The notes under the pieces are model-generated. The model was not told the DNA's origin and did not search any database. It was given only the letters and a program-made list of their open reading frames with translations. Shown here one piece after another: positions 28,077-37,166 of a stretch of DNA of 41,431 bases (position 1 is its first letter; every line of letters begins with the position of its first letter). Origin of the DNA: Aphanocapsa feldmannii 277cV (GTDB lineage Bacteria > Cyanobacteriota > Cyanobacteriia > PCC-6307 > Cyanobiaceae); contig SRMO01000050.1 in the NCBI GenBank assembly GCA_004768415.1, positions 121,284-162,714 on the forward strand, given 5' to 3'. The translations under genes and the position numbers were made by a program.

Positions 28077-29159
28077 TCAGGCGGGCGTCTGCTGCAATCG
28101 TTGCAGCAGCGGCGAGAAGTCGCAGTTCTGCTCCACCAGCCTGAGCGCAAAGGTGGCCTTCACCCCCTCATGAATCCGCACGTTGCCGATGGCCTGCTCG
28201 ATCACTTTCACGGTGGTGAGCGTATCGCTGCCGACCTTGAGCAAGGGCACCTCGAGCTCTTCGGCGCGGCTGACCAGCTCGGGCAGCGGCCGGCCGGCAC
28301 CGGTGAGGATCAGGCACTGGGTGGAGGCCTCGAGCGCCGCAAGCTGGATGTCCGTGCGGTCCGCTCCGGTGACCACGGCCATGTTGCGTCGCTGGCGGAA
28401 GAACTCCATGGCGGAGTTCACGTTCATGGCACCAATGGAGAGGGTCTCCACCAGCAGATCCAGGCGGTCATGGCAGCAGAGCACTTCGGCCTCGAGACGA
28501 TGGGCCAGCTCCGCCACGGTGACGCTGCGCAGCAGGGGGCTGCGCGGCAGAATCCCGAGGATGGGCAGGGCCAGGGCCTCCAGGGAGGGCAGTTCCTTCG
28601 CCTCGAGGCCGGGAATCAGGGTCGGGTCCACGGCATTGAGCACGATGCCGGCCAGCCGACCATCGAGGCGATCCTGGGCATCGAGCAGCGCATCCACGCT
28701 GCGTGGTCCCTCCCAGGGATGGGCCAGCAGCACTGAAGCGTCAAGGCGCTCGGCCAGGCGGGGCAGGTGGAGCCCGAACAGGCGACCCTCACTCATGGAG
28801 CCCGCACCCTCCAGCACGGTGACGCCGTCGTAGCCATCGTCGAGACGTCCCGCCAACTCCTCGAGCAGCCAGGTGGGCCGGGGATCGCGGTGGGCCAGCT
28901 GCTCTGCGGCCAGAGGGGCGGCCAGGGATGCCAGGGAGGGGAGCAGTGCCGCTGCGGGCAGGCCGATGATCCCGCCCACGAAGCGAACGTCGTCGTCGAG
29001 GCAGGGGAGGGCGGCGTCGGGGCCCTCGAGGCTGGTTGCGAGGGGCTTGCCCAGGCGGACGGATCGACCGGACTCCCTGAGCAGGCGACAGAGCCCGAGG
29101 GCCAGGGCTGATTTACCGCTGTAGGGCTCCGCCGAACCGACGAGGACAGTCAGACCCAT
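28077..29159 (-). CDS. BioD-like P-loop protein with DRTGG domain
   Basis: The 360-residue product combines an N-terminal dethiobiotin-synthetase-like P-loop ATPase with a DRTGG domain, the arrangement seen in the N-terminal part of long phosphate acetyltransferases but without the Pta catalytic domain. The P-loop is GSAEPYSGKSALALGL (about 8-23) and the Walker-B-like strand is VTVLEGAGSMSEG. A DRTGG-type region follows near LSIGAMNVNSAMEFF and the sequence RRNMAVVTGADRTDIQLAAL. ATG 29159 (MGLTVLVGSAEPYSGKS) is chosen over an upstream ATG. It is transcribed with the SLOG protein. Annotations often say phosphotransacetylase family, but the catalytic part is absent. Confidence 0.75.
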   Translation of the reverse strand: MGLTVLVGSAEPYSGKSALALGLCRLLRESGRSVRLGKPLATSLEGPDAALPCLDDDVRFVGGIIGLPAAALLPSLASLAAPLAAEQLAHRDPRPTWLLEELAGRLDDGYDGVTVLEGAGSMSEGRLFGLHLPRLAERLDASVLLAHPWEGPRSVDALLDAQDRLDGRLAGIVLNAVDPTLIPGLEAKELPSLEALALPILGILPRSPLLRSVTVAELAHRLEAEVLCCHDRLDLLVETLSIGAMNVNSAMEFFRQRRNMAVVTGADRTDIQLAALEASTQCLILTGAGRPLPELVSRAEELEVPLLKVGSDTLTTVKVIEQAIGNVRIHEGVKATFALRLVEQNCDFSPLLQRLQQTPA

Positions 29160-29279
29160 GCTGCCACTGCCGGTGGAGACCGCTTGAAGTTTACGATCAA
29201 CGCCCGCCAGCACCTGCTGCGCCTGGTGCCAAAGGACAACGCCGCATCCCTAGGCTCGAGGGGTGAGCCACAGGCCGGC

Positions 29280-30002
29280 ATGCAGGTCGAAGGTCGCCGC
29301 ATCGCCGTCACCGGGGCTTCCGGCAGCCTGGGGCGGGCCCTGTTGCTGGCCCTGCACAGGAGAGGCGCACGACCCATGGCCATCAGCCGCCGGCAGCAGC
29401 CCCTGCGGCTCGCTGGCGCTGACCATGATCAGGCTGTCGAGATCCCCACGCTGACCTGGTCAGGCCGGCTCACACCTGCCCTTGAAGCGGCCCTGGCGGA
29501 TGTGGATGTGCTGGTGATCAACCATGGCGTCAACCTGCACAGCGCCAGCGACGGGGAGGCGCTGCGCCGCACCCTGGAGGTGAATCTGCTCTCCGCCCTG
29601 GAACTCACCGATCTGTTTCTGCGCCAGAGCGCGGCACTGCCCCCCGGGCGGCAGGCACAGCGTGAACTCTGGGTGAACACCTCGGAAGCGGAGGTGAACC
29701 CCACCTTCTGCCCCTATTACGAGATCTCCAAACGCTCCCTGGGGGCCCTGCTGGATGTACGTGCCATCGCCAGCCCCTGCCCCGTGCGTCGTCTGGTGCT
29801 AGGCCCCTTCCGCAGTGCCCTCAATCCCATCGGCGTGATGGATCCGGACTGGGTGGCCGAGAGCATCCTGCGCCTGATCCGCTGGAATCTGCCGCTGGTG
29901 ATCGTCAGCATCAATCCGCTCACCTATGTGCTGATGCCGCTGCGCTGGATCCTGGCCAGGGCCTATCTGTGGCTCTGCGGCGTCAGGCGCAGCCGGACCT
30001 GA
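29280..30002 (+). CDS. short-chain dehydrogenase/reductase
   Basis: This is an SDR-family NAD(P)-dependent oxidoreductase, 240 residues from ATG 29280 (MQVEGRRIAVTGASGSLG). The cofactor motif TGASGSLGRA lies near the start, followed by VLVINHGVN (the NNAG-like strand; Asn-His here) and TLEVNLLSALEL. The catalytic Ser region is NTSEAEVN and the YxxxK pair is in CPYYEISKRSLG. C-terminal residues form hydrophobic stretches (LPLVIVSINPLTYVLMPLRWILARAYLWL), suggesting membrane association. Start 29184 is open but adds sequence before the Rossmann strand. The substrate cannot be told; similar cyanobacterial proteins sit next to sterol-desaturase-like enzymes. Confidence 0.85.
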   Translation: MQVEGRRIAVTGASGSLGRALLLALHRRGARPMAISRRQQPLRLAGADHDQAVEIPTLTWSGRLTPALEAALADVDVLVINHGVNLHSASDGEALRRTLEVNLLSALELTDLFLRQSAALPPGRQAQRELWVNTSEAEVNPTFCPYYEISKRSLGALLDVRAIASPCPVRRLVLGPFRSALNPIGVMDPDWVAESILRLIRWNLPLVIVSINPLTYVLMPLRWILARAYLWLCGVRRSRT

Positions 30003-30052
30003 CCCCGGCGCTGGCCAGGTGCGGCGTCAGATGGTGGCGCTGAACGGACGGG

Positions 30053-30886
30053 TCAGAAGTCGCGGTCCGTGAGGATCTCGCAGCCGTCCCGGGTCACCAG
30101 AACGGTGTGCTCCCACTGGGCGGAGAGGGAACGATCGTCGCTCACCACGGTCCACTGGTCCCGCAGGGTATGGCAGTTCTTACGGCCGGCATTGAGGATC
30201 GGCTCGATCGCCAGGGTCATCCCGGCCTGCAGCCTGACGTTGGGAAAGTCCCTGGTGCGGTAGTTGAACACGGAAGGTTCTTCGTGCAGGTTGCGCCCCA
30301 CGCCGTGGCCTGTGTACTGCTCCACCACCGCATAGCCATGGCTCTCCACGTGGTCCTGCACAGCTGCGGCGATGTCCATCAGGCTGTTGCCGGCTTTCAC
30401 CCGGGCCAGACCCTTCATCAGGGAGTCCTGGGCAACGCGGCTGAGGCGGCGGGCCTCGGCGGAGGCATTGCCGACACAGATCGTGACGCAGCTGTCGCCG
30501 TGATAACCGTCGAAACAGGCCCCGGTGTCCACCTTCAGCAGGTCTCCATCGCGGATCACACGCTTTCTGGACGGAATACCATGCACCATCTCATGGTTGA
30601 GGCTGGCGCAGATGGAGGCGGGGAACCCTTGGTACCCCTTGAAGCTGGGCACTGCACCCATGCCACGGATGCGCTTTTCCGCATGGCCATCGAGGTCTGC
30701 AGTCGTCATGCCTGGCCGCACCAGCTCGGTGATCTCCCGCAAGACGGTGGCCACGATGCGACTGGCCTTGCGCATGGTCTCGATCTCCCGGGCCGACTTG
30801 ATTTCGATGCCGTGGGGGCTCTTCTGGATTCTGGGCCCGGTCTGCGCCAGTTGCGTGCTGGTGAGCAGATCGGCGAACAGGTTCAC
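30053..30886 (-). CDS. map: type I methionine aminopeptidase
   Basis: MAP removes the initiator methionine from nascent proteins. GTG 30884-30886 gives 277 residues, beginning [15 protein letters not shown]. The two-metal site is complete: Asp120 (KVDTGAC), Asp131 (GYHGDSCVT), His194 ([19 protein letters not shown]), Glu228 (LAIEPIL) and Glu259 (QWEHTVLV), and the substrate His102 is in EMVHGIPS. An N-terminal extension of about 30 residues before the catalytic domain is common in cyanobacterial MAP. The open frame continues upstream to 31021 without family-like sequence. It converges with the SDR gene and is divergent from the PepSY-type gene. Confidence 0.93.
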   Translation of the reverse strand: MNLFADLLTSTQLAQTGPRIQKSPHGIEIKSAREIETMRKASRIVATVLREITELVRPGMTTADLDGHAEKRIRGMGAVPSFKGYQGFPASICASLNHEMVHGIPSRKRVIRDGDLLKVDTGACFDGYHGDSCVTICVGNASAEARRLSRVAQDSLMKGLARVKAGNSLMDIAAAVQDHVESHGYAVVEQYTGHGVGRNLHEEPSVFNYRTRDFPNVRLQAGMTLAIEPILNAGRKNCHTLRDQWTVVSDDRSLSAQWEHTVLVTRDGCEILTDRDF

Positions 30887-31049
30887 GGTGGCAACCCGAT
30901 GACGTTCCAGGCTAACAAGTCCGTTCGGCAAGACCGGAACCCTCCCGACAGGGACCAGAGGCATCCATGACTGCTGCCACCAGCCTCGACCGGTCGCAAC
31001 GGCGCCAGCCATCGCTGGCATCGCGGCCCGCCAACCCTGCCGTCAAGCC

Positions 31050-31355
31050 ATGAACAGGGTTGCCTGGCTGCGGCGCTGGCATGGCCGCATCGGTCCGCTG
31101 CTGGTGCTGCCCCTGCTCAACAGCGCCGTCACGGGAGTGAGCTACCGGATCGCCAAGGACTGGTTCGGTCTGGAGCGGGACCGGGTCCACTGGCTGATGG
31201 CCCTGCATGAAGGGGAATGGCTGGGTCAGCGGGGAGAAACCCTCGTGGTGCTGCTCAATGGTCTGGGACTGGTCTGGATGCTGGCAACGGGCAGCTCCCT
31301 GGCCTGGCAGAGCCTGCGGCGGGGCTGGCAGAAGAACCGGGAGAGCCTCAGGTAA
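31050..31355 (+). CDS. small PepSY-associated-type membrane protein
   Basis: The 101-residue product has an N-terminal membrane hairpin typical of PepSY-associated TM proteins: [28 protein letters not shown], then a short soluble loop [20 protein letters not shown]-like region and a second helix [22 protein letters not shown] ending in basic residues. It resembles the gene at 40981-41289 in layout (RxxHRRxxPLLxLPLL and a Gly-Ser/Val Tyr turn). In larger members this domain occurs with iron or peptidase systems; here no function can be given. It lies between map (divergent) and rplS, with 32 bp to rplS. Confidence 0.7.
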   Translation: MNRVAWLRRWHGRIGPLLVLPLLNSAVTGVSYRIAKDWFGLERDRVHWLMALHEGEWLGQRGETLVVLLNGLGLVWMLATGSSLAWQSLRRGWQKNRESLR

Positions 31356-31387
31356 GCTGGAAGTCTGTGATCCGATCGGCCGCTGCG

Positions 31388-31750
31388 ATGGGCGCCAATG
31401 CACTGATTGAAGCCCTTGAGCGGGAACAGCTCAAGACGGATCTTCCCGATCTCTACGTGGGAGATACTGTCAAGGTGGGTGTCCGCATCAAGGAAGGCGG
31501 CAAGGAGCGCGTCCAGCCCTACGAGGGCGTGGTGATCGCCAAGCGCCACGGTGGGATCAACCAGACCATCACCGTCCGGCGCATCTTCCAGGGTGTTGGC
31601 GTGGAGCGCATCTTCATGCTCCACTCGCCCCAGGTGGCCTCCATCAAGGTGGAACGCCGCGGCAAGGTGCGCCGTGCGAAGCTTTTCTACCTGCGTGACC
31701 GGGTTGGCAAGGCCACCCGCGTCAAGCAGCGCTTCGATCGCCAGCTCTGA
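31388..31750 (+). CDS. rplS: 50S ribosomal protein L19
   Basis: L19 sits at the 30S-50S interface of the ribosome. ATG 31388 gives 120 residues. Family sequence includes [67 protein letters not shown] and [21 protein letters not shown]. An in-frame GTG at 31367 would add seven residues; both starts are possible. A 6-bp hairpin CTCTCC/GGAGAG lies about 40 bp downstream without a U-tract, and tRNA-Trp follows. Confidence 0.95.
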   Translation: MGANALIEALEREQLKTDLPDLYVGDTVKVGVRIKEGGKERVQPYEGVVIAKRHGGINQTITVRRIFQGVGVERIFMLHSPQVASIKVERRGKVRRAKLFYLRDRVGKATRVKQRFDRQL

Positions 31751-31814
31751 GGATCTCGCACCTGCTCCGGCGGGCGCTTAAAGTCCTCTCCGGCAGGGGA
31801 GAGCATCGGCTCCT

Positions 31815-31887
31815 GCGCCGTTAGTTCAGTTGGTAGAACGTCGGTCTCCAAAACCGGATGTCGGGGGTTCAAGTCCTCCACGGCGCG
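31815..31887 (+). tRNA. tRNA-Trp (CCA)
   Basis: This is a 73-nt cloverleaf with acceptor GCGCCGT/ACGGCGC, D-arm TTAGTTCAGTTGGTAGAA, anticodon loop CTCCAAA (anticodon CCA) and T-arm GGGTTCAAGTCC. The discriminator base is G and CCA is not encoded. Confidence 0.97.
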
Positions 31888-31929
31888 TTCGATGCTTCCC
31901 CCTGTTCCTCTGTTCCGAGGTTCCACAGA

Positions 31930-32112
31930 ATGGATCTTCAGCCCGGTGATGTGGTCAAAGTCCTCGAGTCCGCAGCGCTCGGTTGGGTTCGTGCCCGCGT
32001 GATCCGTGTCAAGTCTGGTGGGCGCGTGGTTGTGCAGAGTGATCAGGGGCGTGAATTCACCGCCCGGGGCAACCAGGTTCGTCTGATCGAACCCGCCGGC
32101 TTCCGCCCCTGA
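31930..32112 (+). CDS. 60-residue beta-barrel-like conserved protein
   Basis: This short protein from ATG 31930 reads MDLQPGDVVKVLESAALGWVRARVIRV, then KSGGRVVVQSDQGREFTARG and NQVRLIEPAGF. The alternating hydrophobic pattern with Gly turns suggests an SH3/KOW-like small barrel, as in other cyanobacterial mini-proteins, but no named family is recognised. It lies 42 bp after tRNA-Trp and may be co-transcribed with it. The amino acid composition and Arg/Lys-rich face would fit nucleic acid or protein binding; this is inference. Confidence 0.65.
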   Translation: MDLQPGDVVKVLESAALGWVRARVIRVKSGGRVVVQSDQGREFTARGNQVRLIEPAGFRP

Positions 32113-32253
32113 TCGCATCCCCCGCCTGCTCTTGCCGGGCGCCACATGGGCGCTCCCTGACAAAGACCTGGCGACCACGCCATGGTGCCCCAGCGGCGCT
32201 GCGGATAGCTCGCCAGGATGGGGACCTGCCGATGACAATGCCGGGAGCTCTCG

Positions 32254-32772
32254 ATGCTGCTGATTCTGACGGCAAGCCACCAGCGGAATCTGGCTCTGGC
32301 CGAGGCGGTGCATGGGGAAGCGCGACGGCAGGTGATCCCGGCCACACTGGTGGATCTCACCACCCTTGCCCTGCCCCTCTACTCCTCGCGGCGGGATGAT
32401 GAGGATCCCGGTGACGACCTGCGCAGCCTGGAAGAACGGATGGCAGGGGCCAGGGGTCTGTGGATCTGTGTGCCGGAGTACAACGGCGGTGTTCCCCCGA
32501 CCCTGACCAACGCCATTGCCTGGCTGTCACGCCGGAGCACTGATTTCCGTGCCCTGTTCAACGGCAAGCCGGTGGTTCTCTCCACGCACTCCGGCGGCAG
32601 CGGTCAGAAGGTGCTTTCTGCCCTGCGGGTGCAACTGGCCCATCTCGGCTGTCTGGTGCTGGGGCGGGAACTGCTCACCAACCCCCAGCGACCACTGAAT
32701 CCCGCAAGTCTCAAGGCACTGATGGCACAGCTGGGAGCCTTGCTCGGCAGCGCTGTGGCACCGCCCCGCTGA
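32254..32772 (+). CDS. NADPH-dependent FMN reductase family protein
   Basis: The 172-residue product has the flavodoxin-like fold of NAD(P)H-dependent FMN or quinone reductases. The N-terminal LLILTASHQRNLALAEAV provides the phosphate-binding loop. The isoalloxazine-binding block VPEYNGGVPPTLTNAIAWLSR, then GKPVVLSTHSGGSGQKVLSAL, are both family signatures. ATG 32254 is well placed. Substrate and partner cannot be inferred. The 141-bp gap before it has only a weak GCGCC/GGGCGC-type hairpin near 32138. Confidence 0.87.
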   Translation: MLLILTASHQRNLALAEAVHGEARRQVIPATLVDLTTLALPLYSSRRDDEDPGDDLRSLEERMAGARGLWICVPEYNGGVPPTLTNAIAWLSRRSTDFRALFNGKPVVLSTHSGGSGQKVLSALRVQLAHLGCLVLGRELLTNPQRPLNPASLKALMAQLGALLGSAVAPPR

Positions 32773-32809
32773 CCCTGAAGCCCTCGCGCAGGCCAACCGG
32801 CCAACCAGA

Positions 32810-33355
32810 TCAGCGGCCGGGGCTGCTGCCATCACAGTCGCCTTGATCCTCCAGCGGAGAGGACGACAGGTCGCCAGCGTCACCGCTGGGCAGGGGCCAG
32901 GCGGAAATGCGTGTCAGCGTCATCAGGGCGGACTCCGCCAGAGCACCTTCGCGGCTGCAGAAATTGGCGTAGTCGCTCTGACCGCAGCGGGCCGCCTCGG
33001 CCGCTGTCGAGGAACAAAGCTCCATCAGCATCTGGGCGTCGGCGATCGAGGCCGCCAGCACCTGATTCGGTGTCTGGCGCCCCTCCGCCAGGGCCAGCTT
33101 GCGCTCCGACAGGTGACGTCTCACCTCCAACGCCAGGGCAAGGGTGGGGGCATTCAACTCTTCATGGAGAGCGGGGGCCGAGAGCAGTGCGTCATCGTCC
33201 TCCGGGATCTGGGAGAGCCGGCAGAGCCCGAAGCGCTGCAGCAGGCCATCCAGACCTGCCACACACCAACCACCGAGACGGCGCCACAGCCGACGGCGTC
33301 GACCGTGGGAACGGTGTGGGCGATCCTGCAGGGACGCGCGGGTCTCCATGGCCAT
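32810..33355 (-). CDS. conserved-looking hypothetical protein, 181 residues
   Basis: I do not recognise the family. The N-terminus is strongly basic (RPHRSHGRRRRLWRRLGGW) and is followed by a possibly amphipathic stretch CVAGLDGLLQRFGL. The middle is an Ala/Leu/Glu-rich helical region (LSAPALHEELNAPTLALALEVRRHLSERKLALAEG-type) with a repeated Ala-rich helix ASIADAQMLMELCSS. The C-terminus is acidic/Ser-rich and probably disordered. Starts at 33355 (MAMETRAS) or two codons later are both possible. It is a stand-alone minus-strand gene between the FMN reductase and tRNA-Asp; no signal peptide is clear. Confidence 0.6.
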   Translation of the reverse strand: MAMETRASLQDRPHRSHGRRRRLWRRLGGWCVAGLDGLLQRFGLCRLSQIPEDDDALLSAPALHEELNAPTLALALEVRRHLSERKLALAEGRQTPNQVLAASIADAQMLMELCSSTAAEAARCGQSDYANFCSREGALAESALMTLTRISAWPLPSGDAGDLSSSPLEDQGDCDGSSPGR

Positions 33356-33546
33356 GGGACGGCTGCCCCATCTCTAGGTGATTCCGGTCCAGGTCGCCTG
33401 CGGGCTGAGCCAGCACGACGGCAGGGCTTCCCATTGCAGGGTTTCGCATTGACGAAGGCTGCCGCGGAACCGCATACTGACTGTCGCCCCGTGCGGGGGC
33501 ACCACGGCCGGGATCACTGCCCCGCAGTGTCCACCTCGACCAGTGG

Positions 33547-33620
33547 GGGACTGTAGTTCAACCGGTTAGAGCACCGCCCTGTCACGGCGGAAGTTGCGGG
33601 TTCGAATCCCGTCAGTCCCG
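33547..33620 (+). tRNA. tRNA-Asp (GTC)
   Basis: This is a 74-nt cloverleaf with acceptor GGGACTG/CAGTCCC, anticodon stem CCGCC/GGCGG around loop CTGTCAC (anticodon GTC) and T-arm GGGTTCGAATCCC. CCA is not encoded. Confidence 0.97.
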
Positions 33621-33800
33621 TTCAGCCACTGCCGGCCGCCCTGCCGCACCCCCGTCAGGGCGGCGGCTCCTGCACCGTGCCGCCATCGCCACCGCAACAG
33701 GCCCACAGAACAGGCCAGCGCTGATCTGCTGCCTGCCTGGTCGGCCGGGGACCGGGCTGTGGGCAGCGGCTACATTTCTCTTCTCAACGTCGAGCCTCCC

Positions 33801-35225
33801 TTGACCGTCCGGGTTCGCCTTGCACCCAGTCCAACGGGGCCGCTGCACATCGGCACGGCCCGCACGGCCGTGTTCAACTGGCTCTATGCACGGCGCAACA
33901 AGGGCAGGTTTCTGCTGCGCATCGAGGACACCGACAAAGAACGCTCGAAGCCGGAATTCACGCGAAACATCCTGGAGGGCCTGCGCTGGCTGGGGATCGA
34001 CTGGGATGAGGAGCCCGTCGTCCAGAGCGCCAGGGGGGCACTGCACCGGCAAGCCATCGCTGATCTGCTGGCCAGCGGCAAGGCCTACCGCTGCTACTGC
34101 AGCGAGGCTGAGCTGGAGGCGATGCGGAACGCCCGGAAGGCCGCCGGGCAGCCACCCCGCTATGACAACCGGCATCGCCATCTGACAGCGGATCAGGAGG
34201 CGGCCTTCCAGAGGGAGGGTCGGGAGGCTGTGGTGCGCTTCGCCATCGACGACAGTGAAGAGATCCACTGGCATGACCTGGTGCGCGGCCCCATGGCCTG
34301 GTCAGGCCGTGATCTCGGTGGCGACATGGTGATCGCCAGACGCTGCCCGGCGGACTCCATCGGTGATCCCCTCTACAACCTGGTGGTGGTGCTGGATGAC
34401 GCCTTCATGGACATCAGTCACGTGATCCGCGGCGAGGACCACATCGCCAACACCGCCAAACAGCTGCTGCTCTATCGGGCCCTGGGGCTGAAGGCGCCCA
34501 GCTTCGCCCATACGCCGCTGATCCTCAACCGGGACGGCCGCAAGCTTTCGAAGCGCGATGGCGTGACCTCCATCTCCGATTTCCAGGCCATGGGCTACAC
34601 GGCCGAGGCGATCGGCAACTACATGGGTCTGCTGGGTTGGTCGCCACCACAGGGCATGGGGGAGCGTTTCACACTGGTCGAGGCCTCCAGGCACTTCGAT
34701 TTCGACCGGGTGAACAGGGCCGGCGCCAGGTTCGACTGGGACAAGCTGAACTGGATCAACGGCCAGGTGCTCCATGGCCAGTCCAGCACCGCCCTGCGGG
34801 CCCAGCTGGAACCGCTGTGGCGACAGGCGGGTTTCACGCTTGCTGCGGATCCTGCCTGGCTCGACCGCTTGACCGGCCTGATCAGCCCCTCCCTGACGCT
34901 GTTGAAGGACGGCGTGGACCAGGCGCGGCCCTTCCTCACCACCCCGGAGCCGGATCAGGCCGCCCGGGATCACCTGGCAAGCGAAGGCTGCCGAGCTGCC
35001 CTGCGGCTGCTGCTGGAGGGGTTGCCCGACCGGTTCGACGACGCGGCCGTCAGGGCCCTGCTGGGGCAGGTGGCGAAAGCGGCCGGTGTCAGCAGGGGCG
35101 TGCTGATGAAGGGTGTCCGGGCAGCCCTGCTGGGCAGCCTGCAGGGGCCCGACCTGATGGCATCCTGGGCACTGCTGAGCCAGAGGGGGGAGGACCGCGG
35201 CCGTCTGCTCGGCGCCATTGACTGA
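33801..35225 (+). CDS. gltX: glutamate-tRNA ligase
   Basis: GltX charges tRNA-Glu, which also feeds tetrapyrrole synthesis in cyanobacteria. TTG 33801 gives 474 residues beginning [18 protein letters not shown], exactly the expected N-terminus; the open frame before it overlaps tRNA-Asp and has no family sequence. The class I signatures are HIGTA (His16-Ala20) and KLSKR (from Lys248). Other matches are [54 protein letters not shown] and [11 protein letters not shown]. The C-terminal anticodon-binding domain is complete ([16 protein letters not shown]). It follows tRNA-Asp by 180 bp. Confidence 0.96.
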   Translation: MTVRVRLAPSPTGPLHIGTARTAVFNWLYARRNKGRFLLRIEDTDKERSKPEFTRNILEGLRWLGIDWDEEPVVQSARGALHRQAIADLLASGKAYRCYCSEAELEAMRNARKAAGQPPRYDNRHRHLTADQEAAFQREGREAVVRFAIDDSEEIHWHDLVRGPMAWSGRDLGGDMVIARRCPADSIGDPLYNLVVVLDDAFMDISHVIRGEDHIANTAKQLLLYRALGLKAPSFAHTPLILNRDGRKLSKRDGVTSISDFQAMGYTAEAIGNYMGLLGWSPPQGMGERFTLVEASRHFDFDRVNRAGARFDWDKLNWINGQVLHGQSSTALRAQLEPLWRQAGFTLAADPAWLDRLTGLISPSLTLLKDGVDQARPFLTTPEPDQAARDHLASEGCRAALRLLLEGLPDRFDDAAVRALLGQVAKAAGVSRGVLMKGVRAALLGSLQGPDLMASWALLSQRGEDRGRLLGAID

Positions 35226-35252
35226 AGAGCGGCGTTGGTGGCCAGCACAGCG

Positions 35253-36623
35253 CTAGTGGCTGGACCGGATCTCGGCCTGCTCGACGGCAAGCAGGTCAGC
35301 GCTGGCCCCTGCAGGGGTGGTGGAGGTGCCTGACGAGGCCGGCGCGCCATCCCCGACCAACGTTCCGGCCTGGGGCGAGGCAGCTGCGGAAGCGTCGGCC
35401 ACTGCTGGAGAAGGGTCTGCAGACTCCGCTTCCACCAGGCCGAGCCTGCGGGCCAGCGGACCAGCCGAAAGCCCCTGCAGGCTCACTGTCATCAGGATTG
35501 TCAGAAACACCAGACCCTGGAGGCGGCCGGCGCCCAGCACCCCCTCCTGCTCCAGACGAATGGCGAACAGTGACGCTGCCGAGGCACTGACGATTCCGCG
35601 TGGGGCGAGCCAGGCGACGAAAGCCCTCTGGCGCAGATTCAGGTCACTGCCGAGGGTACCCAGGGCCACCACCAGGGGCCTCACCAACAGCATCAGCGAC
35701 AGCACGCAGGTCACCCCCCCCACACCCAACGGGCTCAGCTCCGAGAGGGTGACGTCCGCGGCCAGCAGTGGAAACAGCAGGGTGACGGCCAGGGCCGCCA
35801 TCTGCCTCAGGGCCAGTTCCAGATCCTGGGGGGCAGCCGCGGGACGGCTCCCTACCACCAGTCCTGCCACCACAGCGGCTGGCAGACCCACAGCCGTGCC
35901 CACGAACAACTCGCAGAGGACCTCCACCAGCAGCAACATGCCCAGGGTCAGCTGCAGGCGCAGGTTGGCCCCCTGCTCCTGGGGCAGGCGACGCAGCAGT
36001 TCCGCCAGCAGCCAGCCACAGGCGGCACCCACCAGGGAGCCGAGCAGGATCCGCTGCAGCAGGCTCACCAGCAGGGCCCAGCCCGTGCCATAGGGCTCCA
36101 GCACGAACTGCAGCAGCAGCACCGCGGCAACTGCCGCAATGGGCTCCCGCAGCAGCCCCTCCCCCTCCAGCAGCCGTCCGAGGGCGGGCTGCAGCCGGAT
36201 GTGCCGCACCAGCGGCGTGACCACGGTGGGACCGGTGGGTGCCACGATCGCCGCATACAGGCCCGACATCCTCCAGTCGAGACCTGCAAAGCTGTGGGCT
36301 GCAAGGGTCCCGAGCAGCCAGGTGAGGGGCAGGCCCACGCCCACCAGTTGCTGCAGAGAGGAGCGCCCCCAGCCATGGGGAAAGCGGAGGGTCATGCCGC
36401 CTTCGAAGAGCACGACCGCCACCAGCAGGCTCACGGCTGTCTCCAGACCGGCCCCGAGATCCAGGGGCTCGATCAGGCCGAAGCCCTGGCGACCCATCAC
36501 CATGCCCGCCAGCAGCAACACCACCACGCCCGGAAGGCTGGTGAGACGCGCCAGCAGCTGGGCAAAAGCTCCGGTGGACACCGCCAGTGCCCATGTCAGT
36601 GCCAGCCGCTCTGAGGGGGTCAA
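35253..36623 (-). CDS. cation/proton antiporter (CPA1/NhaP type)
   Basis: The product is a 12- to 13-span membrane antiporter of the sodium/hydrogen exchanger family. Family blocks include LLLAGMVMGRQGFGL, VVLFEGGMTLRFP, IVAPTGPTVVTPLVR (the discontinuous helix region), EGEGLLREPIAAVAAVLLL with the acidic/Asp-like site, and WLAPRGIVSASAASLFAIRL. The last ~60 residues are Ala/Ser/Pro-rich and soluble. TTG 36623 (LTPSERLALTWALA) is preferred as the start because the family begins there. ATG 36674 would add 17 residues over what looks like promoter sequence (TTGATA near 36652). Which cation it moves, sodium or potassium, cannot be told. Confidence 0.87.
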   Translation of the reverse strand: MTPSERLALTWALAVSTGAFAQLLARLTSLPGVVVLLLAGMVMGRQGFGLIEPLDLGAGLETAVSLLVAVVLFEGGMTLRFPHGWGRSSLQQLVGVGLPLTWLLGTLAAHSFAGLDWRMSGLYAAIVAPTGPTVVTPLVRHIRLQPALGRLLEGEGLLREPIAAVAAVLLLQFVLEPYGTGWALLVSLLQRILLGSLVGAACGWLLAELLRRLPQEQGANLRLQLTLGMLLLVEVLCELFVGTAVGLPAAVVAGLVVGSRPAAAPQDLELALRQMAALAVTLLFPLLAADVTLSELSPLGVGGVTCVLSLMLLVRPLVVALGTLGSDLNLRQRAFVAWLAPRGIVSASAASLFAIRLEQEGVLGAGRLQGLVFLTILMTVSLQGLSAGPLARRLGLVEAESADPSPAVADASAAASPQAGTLVGDGAPASSGTSTTPAGASADLLAVEQAEIRSSH

Positions 36624-36758
36624 ACGGTGTTGCCTGACACCAGTTGAAACTATCAAGGCCGCTGCCGACGCCATGGCAAGTGGCTGGCATCCACAGCAGC
36701 AACTGCGTCATGGCTGCTGCCGACCGGGGCCAAGGGGCCTCCCCGGCGAGGCCCCCGT

Positions 36759-37001
36759 TCAATCCGTCAGGCCCCCATCCTCCGACTCCACCCGTACTGC
36801 CACAACGGCATCCGGTCGCACCACCAGGAATTCATCGGGGAACTCCAGCAGTGGGACCTCCACCAGCTGGCCGCCTGGCGAGCGGCTGAAGGGACCGCCA
36901 TACCAGGCCTGGAAACGCTCCAGATCGGCAAAGCGCACCACCTGGGTGTGGCCCCCCCGGAGCTGCAGATGCACGCGATAGGCAACAGGACGATGGGCCA
37001 C
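36759..37001 (-). CDS. 80-residue conserved hypothetical protein
   Basis: The short product starts MAHRPVAYRVHLQLRGGHTQ and continues VVRFADLERFQAWYGGPF, VEVPLLEFPDEFLVVRPDAV and VAVRVESEDGG. It is soluble, with alternating beta strands and one helix. I recall similar short proteins of unknown function in marine picocyanobacteria (RVHLQLRGGHTQVVRF). It lies upstream of the antiporter in the same direction, about 135 bp away. Confidence 0.7.
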   Translation of the reverse strand: MAHRPVAYRVHLQLRGGHTQVVRFADLERFQAWYGGPFSRSPGGQLVEVPLLEFPDEFLVVRPDAVVAVRVESEDGGLTD

Positions 37002-37166
37002 GGCTGGAACGGTCTCGGAGGGGAATCCCGGTGGAGTGGTGCTGTCGGGTGGGCACGGGCGGGCAGAGGATCCGCATCATTCCAGGTTTCCCACCGCAGC
37101 ACCGCAGCGCCCCATCACTGCCGTGATCCAGTGCGGTGCAGGGACGCCGTTGCGGGCCGGACAGAG

